From NCBI GenBank assembly GCA_048887165.1, contig JBHLJZ010000168.1:1-5702 (forward strand): a stretch of DNA of 5,702 bases. The letters are read 5' to 3'. Under the pieces are notes generated by a model. That model was not told the origin of the DNA, searched no databases, and was given only the letters and a program-made list of their open reading frames with translations. The translations under genes were made by a program, and so were the position numbers. This DNA comes from SOKP01 sp048887165 (GTDB lineage Archaea > Asgardarchaeota > Lokiarchaeia > Sigyniarchaeales > SOKP01). Position 1 is the stretch's first letter. Each line of letters starts with the position of its first letter. Shown here piece after piece: positions 1 through 5,576 of the stretch.

Positions 1-931
1 CCAGTAGTAGAGAAATGGGGTAAATAAAAATATCAAAGTTTTCTTGAAGGAATAATGCAGAAAATAGAACACCAAATAAAGGAACTAATGTTTGAAAAAT
101 AGCTGCCCTACTTGCACTTAATCGTTTAACACCTTCTAAATAAAAGGTGTATGCTCCAACTGTGGATAAGAATGCTAAATAAGCAATTCCAATCCATATA
201 CGGGGAGGAACAGAGAGGTATTCGAGGGGATTAAGAAATTCAGGACTAATAATTAAAGCTATGGGAGTGGTTATTATAAAACCAAAAAATGATACCCAAG
301 TTATTATCCATATAGAACTAGGTTGATATGATTCAGCCCTACTTTTAGTTTTATTCAAGAAATGACGTGATATAACAGTGTAGGTAGCATAAGCAAATGC
401 TGCTGCTAGTATTAAAATATCTCCAAGAATTCGATTTAAGACATCTACATTAGGAGAAAATCCTACAACAAGGATAACTGCTGAGAAAGCTAGCAGAGTT
501 CCAAAGAGTTTTTTCCAACTAAAAAATTCTGTTTTTAAGAAGGTACTGGAAAGGATAACAACCCAAATCGCGTTTGTAGCAACCATTATACTGGCATCAC
601 TAGCAGCAGTAAAAATTTCACCTATAAGATAACCAGCTTGATAAATTGTTACAGATAATAGCCCCATTAATAACAAAATTTTCCAATTTTCTTTTGCAAA
701 TTGCCATTTTAGTGTTTTTTCTTTAAATTTAAGAATGAGAAAAAAACAAATTATAGCAAAAAAATAACGGATTACAGCTATCATCATTGGAGGGATAGTT
801 GCTCCTCCTACTTCTTCATCTACTAACCACTTACCTAATGGCCAAGTACCGCCCCAAATAATCATAGTTAAGATTAAAATTAAATAAGAGATAACTTCCG
901 TTTTTCTATCTATCTCTGATGTTGTACTCAC
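1..931 (-). CDS. EamA/DMT-family transporter, 3' end cut by window edge
   Basis: Predicted inner-membrane transporter of the drug/metabolite transporter superfamily, which exports or imports small metabolites; the substrate cannot be told from sequence. I translated 310 residues from a GTG at 931. They show about ten hydrophobic segments in two repeats, the first at residues about 14-158 and the second at about 168-310. The second repeat carries typical EamA features: AYTFYLEGVKRLSASRAA (260-277), then QTLVPLFGVLFSALFLQE (280-297). EamA proteins are usually about 290-320 residues, so only a short tail is missing. The GTG start is chosen because an in-frame TAA lies directly before it, and the next Met (residue 23) would remove part of the first membrane segment. 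It lies 72 bases after the esterase stop, with a T-tract and TATA-like sequence between, so it probably has its own promoter. A functional link to the esterase is possible but unproven. Confidence 0.9.
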   Translation of the reverse strand, partial: MSTTSEIDRKTEVISYLILILTMIIWGGTWPLGKWLVDEEVGGATIPPMMIAVIRYFFAIICFFLILKFKEKTLKWQFAKENWKILLLMGLLSVTIYQAGYLIGEIFTAASDASIMVATNAIWVVILSSTFLKTEFFSWKKLFGTLLAFSAVILVVGFSPNVDVLNRILGDILILAAAFAYATYTVISRHFLNKTKSRAESYQPSSIWIITWVSFFGFIITTPIALIISPEFLNPLEYLSVPPRIWIGIAYLAFLSTVGAYTFYLEGVKRLSASRAAIFQTLVPLFGVLFSALFLQENFDIFIYPISLLL

Positions 932-950
932 TTATAATTCACATGTAAAG

Positions 951-973
951 AATAATAAATAAATTAAAATATA
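951..973 (-). promoter_or_regulatory. Putative TATA-region promoter of the EamA gene
   Basis: Read on the minus strand, this stretch contains TATATTTTAAT followed by TTTATTTATTATT. The two candidate TATA centres lie about 37 and 26 bases before the GTG start. Archaeal TATA boxes sit about 25 bases before the transcript start, so the nearer one would give a leaderless message. No ribosome binding site is visible before the GTG. The AT-rich background makes chance matches likely. Confidence 0.35.
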
Positions 974-991
974 CTTCAAAAAAAAAGAAGT
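973..991 (-). terminator. T-tract terminator candidate after the esterase gene
   Basis: On the minus strand, ACTTC is followed by nine T and then GAAGT, starting about 12 bases after the esterase stop codon. Archaeal RNA polymerase terminates at oligo-T runs, so the T9 run is the important part. The flanking five-base inverted repeat is perfect but its loop is the T-run itself, unlike a bacterial intrinsic terminator. It may be incidental. Confidence 0.4.
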
Positions 992-1003
992 TTATTATTT
1001 TTC

Positions 1004-2314
1004 CTATTTTCCTATCAAGTAAATAAGCCCATCCGCTATTGAACCTCGCCAACAGATAAAATCATGTCCCCCTAGATACTCCATATAGGAAACAGGATAA
1101 CCTTTAGTTAGCAAAACATTACGAAAATGACGATTAGCATTAAATAATTGAGTAGGATCAGTTTCCTCAAGTACACCAACATCAAGATAAAATTTTAGTG
1201 GTAATTTTTTAGATTGAGCAAACTGACGTATAAGCCACTCTGCTTCCTTTTCATCTTCTTCTGACCACCAGTGCTCTAAATCTTTAACATCCTTTACCCT
1301 TTCTACCCAGAAATCTGCTCCTGGATACCAAGAAAAGGCTCCTGACATAGATAAAACATTAGCATAGATTTCCGGATGATTAAATGCTATGAAAGATGAA
1401 GCAAGTCCACCATAACTCGCTCCAGCAATGACGGATTGAGATGGATCTCCGGTGATATTATAGTTTTCATGGATCCAGGGTAATAATTCTTTAACAATAT
1501 AATGCAAAAATTTAGGATTAGGAGGTAATTCACTGGATCTTAGAACAATACTTTTAGGTAAGAAGTTTTCTATCAAAACAGCAACTATCGGAGGAATTTT
1601 TTCATCCGCAATTAAATTATCTAATGTAGAGGATACTTTTCCTAATTCTTCAAATAAGATTCCATCAAATAATAAAAGAAAATGATAAGGAGAATGCTCT
1701 TTGGAATAATTTGGTGGAGTATAAACTAAAATTTGACGCTCATTATTTAATATCTTACTAAAAGATGTAAATTCTTGTACTGTACCATGATTGATATCAG
1801 GCTGTTCACCATACCAGGTTTGAGGAAGAGCATCGGGAGATTCAAATTCATTTAATCGAAGTTGAAATCCATCTACTTTAAACATATAGCTTTTAGAATT
1901 AAAAGGGTCAGAAAAAGCTAAATGTCCGTATTTAAAAATATTTTCGGTAGGATCTTTTGGTTCAAGTGGTGTATTTTTGGTTAAACAATATGTGTCTCGG
2001 ATACCTTTAAGAATTTTATAAGATCTGAAATATATGTTTGTATCATCAATTCTTTCAAGCAAACCTTCATTTACATCACCAGTGACAAATAGATTGTTAC
2101 AAATAATATTACCTACTTCCTCCTCCTCCCGAACTAGAAAGGTTATTACATTAAATTTATTATCTCCTTCAATCTCCTCAAAGATTGGTGTCCCCCTTCT
2201 TTCAATCTCTTTCCAGAAATTCGCAACTGCTTCCTTCTTATTGATCTTAATCTCATCTTGAACTCTTGATATCATGGGACTTATTATCTTTGACTGATTG
2301 CTCATATTTAACAT
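1004..2314 (-). CDS. Fes-like two-domain esterase (enterochelin esterase family)
   Basis: Predicted cytoplasmic serine hydrolase of 436 residues, with no signal peptide or membrane segment. Residues about 32-114 resemble the N-terminal domain of enterobactin esterase Fes (DUF3327): FWKEIERRGTPIFEEI, then VITFLVR, then a segment ending YFRSYKILKGIRDTYCL. Residues about 178-436 form a putative-esterase alpha/beta hydrolase domain (PF00756 type). The nucleophile is probably S300 in GASYGG, the histidine H417 in GGHDF, and the acid one of the Asp/Glu residues in 378-386. E. coli Fes hydrolyses ferric enterobactin to release iron. Here no siderophore or iron-uptake gene is visible, so the substrate is open and a general ester or peptide-ester hydrolase is also possible. 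Two starts are possible, Met1 (2314) and Met4 (2305); I keep the longer one because a promoter-like element fits it. Length is close to Fes (about 400). Confidence 0.88.
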   Translation of the reverse strand: MLNMSNQSKIISPMISRVQDEIKINKKEAVANFWKEIERRGTPIFEEIEGDNKFNVITFLVREEEEVGNIICNNLFVTGDVNEGLLERIDDTNIYFRSYKILKGIRDTYCLTKNTPLEPKDPTENIFKYGHLAFSDPFNSKSYMFKVDGFQLRLNEFESPDALPQTWYGEQPDINHGTVQEFTSFSKILNNERQILVYTPPNYSKEHSPYHFLLLFDGILFEELGKVSSTLDNLIADEKIPPIVAVLIENFLPKSIVLRSSELPPNPKFLHYIVKELLPWIHENYNITGDPSQSVIAGASYGGLASSFIAFNHPEIYANVLSMSGAFSWYPGADFWVERVKDVKDLEHWWSEEDEKEAEWLIRQFAQSKKLPLKFYLDVGVLEETDPTQLFNANRHFRNVLLTKGYPVSYMEYLGGHDFICWRGSIADGLIYLIGK

Positions 2315-2345
2315 GATTACTCTCTTTTCTTAACGTTTTAATCCT

Positions 2346-2358
2346 TAAAAAGCTTTAT
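2346..2358 (-). promoter_or_regulatory. BRE/TATA-like promoter of the esterase gene
   Basis: On the minus strand this reads ATAAAGCTTTTTA, which matches the archaeal BRE plus TATA consensus RNWAANYTTTAWA at 12 of 13 positions. It ends about 31 bases before the esterase ATG, which predicts a very short leader. The bases just before the ATG (AAGAAAAGAGAG) are purine-rich but are not a strong Shine-Dalgarno sequence. This is the best consensus match among the gaps of this window. Confidence 0.5.
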
Positions 2359-2378
2359 CTCTATGAATCTATTTACAG

Positions 2379-2437
2379 CAAATATTTGAAATCGTCAAAA
2401 TTTCATAAATAATTACAATCCCTTGACAAAATTTTTG
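2379..2437. promoter_or_regulatory. Short palindromes in the 151-base gap, possible operators
   Basis: CAAATATTTG at 2379-2388 is a perfect ten-base palindrome, and CAAAATTTTTG at 2427-2437 is a five-base inverted repeat with a one-base spacer. They share similar half-sites and lie about 49 bases apart centre to centre. The nearer one lies about 20 bases upstream of the esterase BRE/TATA-like element, where archaeal regulators often bind. AT-rich DNA yields such palindromes by chance, so this is only a candidate. The rest of the gap 2315-2465 shows no gene. Confidence 0.25.
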
Positions 2438-2465
2438 AAAGATATAAGAAAATCACATAAAACAA

Positions 2466-3119
2466 TTAATATTTAATCTCTTCATACCATTTGTTAATTA
2501 GATTACGCTTCTTAATATATCTAAGAAGATAAAGAGCTAACACAAACATAATAATAGTTTCACTAATCCATACGAGCCCATAAACAGTTAAATTACGGTC
2601 TATTTGTATTGAACCAATTGTAATTGGACCGAAATCTACAATAGAGAATAAAAATATATCAGGAGATTGGAATATTATTGGAAAAAAAATCTCTATGCTT
2701 TCATGTGCAGGGAGATCAAGTAAAAGATGTGTTAATCCTCCAATTAAAGCTGAATAAGTAGCGACAATAAAATACCTCCTATTATATGTTTTTTTTCTTA
2801 AGTTATCCCATTCATCTAAGCCATAATATTTTAGTGGTTTATAGATTACATTTTCTCTTTTCGCAATTTTAGCGATGAATGGACCGATATATCTGCAAAA
2901 TATAATTGTTAATATTATGGTCAAAGGTATAGTATAAATTAATAATCCCAATAGGCTATGAGTTATATTTCTAAAAGTGAATGGCATAAAAGGGTCAACT
3001 AGAACATTTAAATCAGGAATGACCGTACTAAGACATAAGGCTGTCCCATCAAATTTATTTGGGTATTTAACCTTTAACATTAATCCTGGTGCTTGATGAG
3101 ATATTACGCCGCTTGGCAT
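2466..3119 (-). CDS. DUF4184-family multi-pass membrane protein
   Basis: A 217-residue integral membrane protein resembling the DUF4184 family, whose function is not established; it is distantly reminiscent of the YdjM/DUF457 'membrane-bound metal-dependent hydrolase' group. Visible family-like landmarks are an N-terminal His motif (ISHQAPGL, H8), STVIPDLNVLVDPF (31-44, with P35-D36), HSLLGLLIYTIPLTIIL (54-70), and GGLTHLLLDLPAHES (127-141, with H131, D135 and H139). Hydrophobic segments lie at about 54-78, 118-136, 143-165 and 178-201. The conserved His and Asp residues near membrane ends could bind a metal, but that is inference. An in-frame TAA directly before the ATG makes this the first possible Met start. 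It follows the radical SAM gene by 45 bases, a gap that contains a TATA-like element, so it may be transcribed separately. It ends with a Lys-rich cytoplasmic tail. Confidence 0.8.
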   Translation of the reverse strand: MPSGVISHQAPGLMLKVKYPNKFDGTALCLSTVIPDLNVLVDPFMPFTFRNITHSLLGLLIYTIPLTIILTIIFCRYIGPFIAKIAKRENVIYKPLKYYGLDEWDNLRKKTYNRRYFIVATYSALIGGLTHLLLDLPAHESIEIFFPIIFQSPDIFLFSIVDFGPITIGSIQIDRNLTVYGLVWISETIIMFVLALYLLRYIKKRNLINKWYEEIKY

Positions 3120-3149
3120 TTAACTAAAAGGTTTTTTTTAAGAGTAATA

Positions 3150-3157
3150 ATTTTATA
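3150..3157 (-). promoter_or_regulatory. Putative TATA box of the DUF4184 gene
   Basis: TATAAAAT on the minus strand, centred about 34 bases before the ATG at 3119, within a 45-base gap. This predicts a leader of only a few bases. No ribosome binding site is seen. A-rich sequence (AACCAAT) lies before it but is a poor BRE match, so support is moderate at best. Confidence 0.35.
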
Positions 3158-3164
3158 ATTGGTT

Positions 3165-3980
3165 TTAACTTTTTGAAAATCCCCCATGATGAAATTCAAT
3201 ACTATAATCGAGCTTCTTTTTTTCACAATAATTTTTAATCTCATCCCCAAGAATATCCCAATAACTCCGATCTTTCTGGATTTCTTTATATTTTGAAAAT
3301 AAATTTGGATAATACTCCTTAATTATTCTCATAATTCGTGGAACATTATGAGGTCTGAAATTTAAATTTTCAAAGCTAAAATTATTAGTATAATCAGCGG
3401 CTCTCTCTATAATCGATTTGAAATCGGTAATCTCTGGAAAAAAGGGTGAAATAAAAACATAAGTTCGTATACCAGCTTCGGAAACTTTCCTGATAGCATC
3501 TAATCGATCTGTAGGTTTGGAAGCTACACGTTCAATAATTCTGGCAAACTCATTATCTAATGTGTTAATTGAAATACCGACTTCGATATTTTCAAATTTC
3601 TTAAATAAATCAATATCCCTAACGACTAGTTTCGATTTAGTGAGAATGGAAATTTCAGCTTTTGTTCCAATAAGTTTTTCTAATATTTTTCTTGTATTTT
3701 GATATTTTTTCTCTAATGGTAAATAAGGATCTGTTACTGAACTTAACAAAATCTTCTTACCTGTATACCTTTGAGGCTTAATCTTATCAAGATCAAATGT
3801 TTTTATATCTAAAAATTGCCCCCATTTATCGCCCTTATGGTTAGTAAACCTAATCATAAATTCCGCATAACAATAAATACAACCATGTTGGCAACCAGTA
3901 TAGGGATTTATCACATAATCAATTGAAGGAATATTGCTTTTTGTTATAATGCTTTTAGCTTCTCGAAAATCGACTTTCAT
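3165..3980 (-). CDS. SPL-type radical SAM protein (COG1533/Rv2578c-like)
   Basis: A cytoplasmic radical SAM enzyme of 271 residues. The iron-sulfur cluster motif CxxxCxxC is intact: C30, C34 and C37 in INPYTGCQHGCIYCYAE (24-40). Further family motifs are SSVTDPYLPLE (80-90), ISILTKS (110-116), VGISINT (134-140), ERVASKPTDRL (150-160) and FISPFFPEITD (176-186). This pattern fits the SplB-related group annotated as 'SPL family radical SAM protein', whose substrates are mostly unknown. Only one other cysteine exists (C252). The internal cysteine that true spore photoproduct lyases use near residue 141 has no counterpart, and the protein is shorter than those enzymes (about 340), so DNA photoproduct repair is unlikely. 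The ATG at 3980 is preceded by a TATA-like element at leaderless spacing. Neighbours give no clue to a substrate. Confidence 0.88.
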   Translation of the reverse strand: MKVDFREAKSIITKSNIPSIDYVINPYTGCQHGCIYCYAEFMIRFTNHKGDKWGQFLDIKTFDLDKIKPQRYTGKKILLSSVTDPYLPLEKKYQNTRKILEKLIGTKAEISILTKSKLVVRDIDLFKKFENIEVGISINTLDNEFARIIERVASKPTDRLDAIRKVSEAGIRTYVFISPFFPEITDFKSIIERAADYTNNFSFENLNFRPHNVPRIMRIIKEYYPNLFSKYKEIQKDRSYWDILGDEIKNYCEKKKLDYSIEFHHGGFSKS

Positions 3981-4000
3981 TATTTAAGATGTCATATAAT

Positions 4001-4010
4001 ATTATTAAAC
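4001..4010 (-). promoter_or_regulatory. Putative TATA box of the radical SAM gene
   Basis: GTTTAATAAT on the minus strand, directly preceded by a run of nine A that could act as a BRE-like element. Its centre is about 26 bases before the A of the ATG, the spacing expected for a leaderless archaeal transcript. The whole gap to the upstream DJ-1 gene is 40 bases and shows no ribosome binding site. Confidence 0.4.
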
Positions 4011-4020
4011 TTTTTTTTTG

Positions 4021-4665
4021 TTAAGGTAAAGCAATTAAGTCTAAAAGCTTAAGGAATTGTTTCATAAATTCTGGTAGAGCAAGCCAAGACGGGGCTGATA
4101 CTAAATTTCCATCAGTATATGTCATATTAGGTGGATATTGGTCTTCTATAATTGCGCCCTGCAAAGAACAAGAAAGAGCAACGGATGGATATGGATACAT
4201 TTTTTTACCATTTAAATATTCAAAATTTTTAAGAGCATTGTCAGTATGAGCTAAAACTTGAAGTCCATGACATATTGCCCCGATGGGTTTATTTTTTTCT
4301 ATGAAATGGGTAACAATTTTTTGAGCCTCAGGAAGTAAAGATATATATTCAGGGGCTCTTCCACCCGGAATAATAATTCCATCATACTCCTTAACTTCAT
4401 CATCAAGGTTATCCCAATTAAAATCATCCTCAAGTCTATAGGGATGACCTAGTGATTCCGAATAGGTTACAGGTTTTCCCTTTAAAGCTAATTCCCAATC
4501 ATCTATTGATATATAGTGAATAGCAGTCTTGATAAATTCCCCCTTACTTTTACCAGGGCAAACAATTTTTACTTCACATCCAAACATAGTGAGAACTGAA
4601 TATGGTACCATCAATTCATAATCATCCACAAAATCTCCTGCTAAAATTAGAATTTTTTGAGTCAT
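4021..4665 (-). CDS. DJ-1/PfpI-family protein, DJ-1D-like (glyoxalase III or deglycase type)
   Basis: A 214-residue cytoplasmic protein of the DJ-1/PfpI superfamily. The catalytic set is complete: E17 in DDYELMVPY, C132 and H133 in the nucleophile elbow GAICHG (129-134), and the PGGRAPEY motif (100-107). The segment TYSESLGHPYRLEDDFNWDNL (67-87) and the C-terminal TYTDGNLVSAPSWLALPEF (182-200) resemble one repeat of plant DJ-1D, which acts as a glutathione-independent glyoxalase III on methylglyoxal. Related PfpI proteins have been reported as proteases, deglycases or chaperones, so the exact activity is open. Length suits a single domain with a small insertion. The ATG is preceded by a TATA-like element and a perfect inverted repeat, so it probably has its own promoter and perhaps local control. 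There is a 72-base gap from the CPBP gene upstream. Confidence 0.88.
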   Translation of the reverse strand: MTQKILILAGDFVDDYELMVPYSVLTMFGCEVKIVCPGKSKGEFIKTAIHYISIDDWELALKGKPVTYSESLGHPYRLEDDFNWDNLDDEVKEYDGIIIPGGRAPEYISLLPEAQKIVTHFIEKNKPIGAICHGLQVLAHTDNALKNFEYLNGKKMYPYPSVALSCSLQGAIIEDQYPPNMTYTDGNLVSAPSWLALPEFMKQFLKLLDLIALP

Positions 4666-4666
4666 A

Positions 4667-4682
4667 ATATCATTTCTGATAT
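4667..4682. promoter_or_regulatory. Inverted repeat at the DJ-1 start, possible operator
   Basis: ATATCA, four bases, TGATAT: a perfect six-base inverted repeat that ends one base before the DJ-1 start codon. It lies between the TATA-like element and the ATG, where a bound repressor would block transcription initiation. It could also be a weak hairpin if the message has a leader. No second copy was noticed at the other genes. Confidence 0.35.
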
Positions 4683-4686
4683 CAGG

Positions 4687-4695
4687 TTTAAAAAA
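4687..4695 (-). promoter_or_regulatory. Putative TATA box of the DJ-1 gene
   Basis: TTTTTTAAA on the minus strand, preceded by ACAAA, which resembles an archaeal BRE. The centre is about 26 bases before the A of the ATG, predicting a leaderless transcript. No Shine-Dalgarno sequence is visible in the same gap. Confidence 0.4.
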
Positions 4696-4716
4696 TTTGT
4701 TAATCCAAGAGAGAAT

Positions 4717-4752
4717 GATTCAAACTATCTAATTGATTCAAATTATCTCATT
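4717..4752. repeat. 18-base tandem duplication across the CPBP stop codon
   Basis: Two adjacent 18-base units (4717-4734 and 4735-4752) agree at 16 of 18 positions. In the direction of transcription the first unit encodes the last five residues and the TGA stop of the CPBP protein. The second unit continues in frame as ATC AAT TAG ATA GTT TGA, giving two further stops. The length is a multiple of three. This looks like replication slippage rather than a functional site. Confidence 0.75.
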
Positions 4753-5559
4753 GATTTCTGATTTTCTATTTTTTTTCTTTCCCTGATAATAGAATAAAAG
4801 CACAAATAAATTTGTTGATAAATGAAATATCCATGGATATATTATCCCTAATTGAATTAAAGCTAAAGAATATATAACAGATGAGATAAGTGTGGAAATC
4901 ACATGCCCCCAATTATGTGAAGTAGAATAATGAACTAAACCAAAAATAAGTGATATAATAATAATGCTGAAAATATAATCAAGTCTGAAGTAATATGTCA
5001 AAACACTAATTAGAAGGCTTCGATAAATCAGTTCTTCAATAAACGCAACTAATGGAAAAAGAATAATTAAAAGCATTACTTTTCTGTAATTCATGTTTGT
5101 AGTAAAATATTGAAATATATCATCTCCTCTTCCCTCTTCAAGTAAATTCATGTTTTTCGAGAAATAAATTTTAATTCCAATCAATTTTAACATAACTATT
5201 GAAAAATAAAATGAAATCAAAATAATATTGTGATCATGGTTTATTCCAACTAGACTATAAAATGGAATGAAGATTATAATTGAAGAATCGTAAAATAAGA
5301 TGACATTCACATATAAGGAAAAAGGAATGAAAAAAAGGAGTATATATAAAGATTTATCTTTTAATGTAAATCCATTCTTCCTTTCTATAAAAAATTTGAT
5401 GAGAATAATTAAAAAAATTGCGAAGCACATTAAGAGTAGAATTGAAATATTATCAAAGGTCCAGTAAAAAAACCAGAAAATGAATATCAAGAGAATTATT
5501 GAATTATAAATAATTGTATTTTTAAGTCTTTCATATGTAGAAAACTCGTCGTATGACAT
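4738..5559 (-). CDS. CPBP-family intramembrane glutamic protease (Rce1/Abi-like)
   Basis: A 273-residue, very hydrophobic membrane protein with about eight predicted segments (near 16-34, 37-57, 68-90, 94-104/110-132, 160-178, 187-209, 217-239 and 240-258). The C-terminal half (about 160-258) carries all three CPBP (PF02517) motifs: EELIYR with E175, E176 and R180; FGLVH with F206 and H210; and HLSTN with H246 and N250. These form the active site in the archaeal Rce1 homologue, so this copy should be catalytically competent. Family roles include C-terminal processing of prenylated proteins in eukaryotes and bacteriocin self-immunity in bacteria; the substrate here is unknown. The N-terminal half is poorly conserved. 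It starts 17 bases after the nitroreductase stop with no clear promoter, so the two may be co-transcribed. The stop lies inside an 18-base tandem duplication. Confidence 0.88.
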   Translation of the reverse strand: MSYDEFSTYERLKNTIIYNSIILLIFIFWFFYWTFDNISILLLMCFAIFLIILIKFFIERKNGFTLKDKSLYILLFFIPFSLYVNVILFYDSSIIIFIPFYSLVGINHDHNIILISFYFSIVMLKLIGIKIYFSKNMNLLEEGRGDDIFQYFTTNMNYRKVMLLIILFPLVAFIEELIYRSLLISVLTYYFRLDYIFSIIIISLIFGLVHYSTSHNWGHVISTLISSVIYSLALIQLGIIYPWIFHLSTNLFVLLFYYQGKKKNRKSEINEII

Positions 5560-5576
5560 AGCAAATCTATCTGTAT

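Noticed and set aside
2034..2261. 75-codon plus-strand open frame
   Set aside because: It lies wholly opposite the Fes-domain part of the esterase gene, its Ser/Leu-rich product resembles nothing, and no promoter precedes it. It is a shadow frame.
1..2314. Siderophore export and hydrolysis operon made of the EamA transporter and the Fes-like esterase
   Set aside because: EamA proteins have very broad substrates, the gap holds a terminator-like T-tract and a new promoter candidate, and no siderophore synthesis or iron uptake gene is visible.
2423..2448. Bacterial-type promoter on the plus strand (TTGACA ... TATAAG)
   Set aside because: The spacing between the hexamers is only 14 bases, there is no plus-strand gene downstream, and the rest of the window looks archaeal.
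3517..3702. 61-codon plus-strand open frame
   Set aside because: It is antisense to the conserved core of the radical SAM gene and has no recognisable product.
3165..4665. A damage-repair module formed by the DJ-1 protein and the radical SAM enzyme
   Set aside because: Each gene has its own promoter candidate, the radical SAM protein lacks the lyase cysteine, and nothing but adjacency links them.
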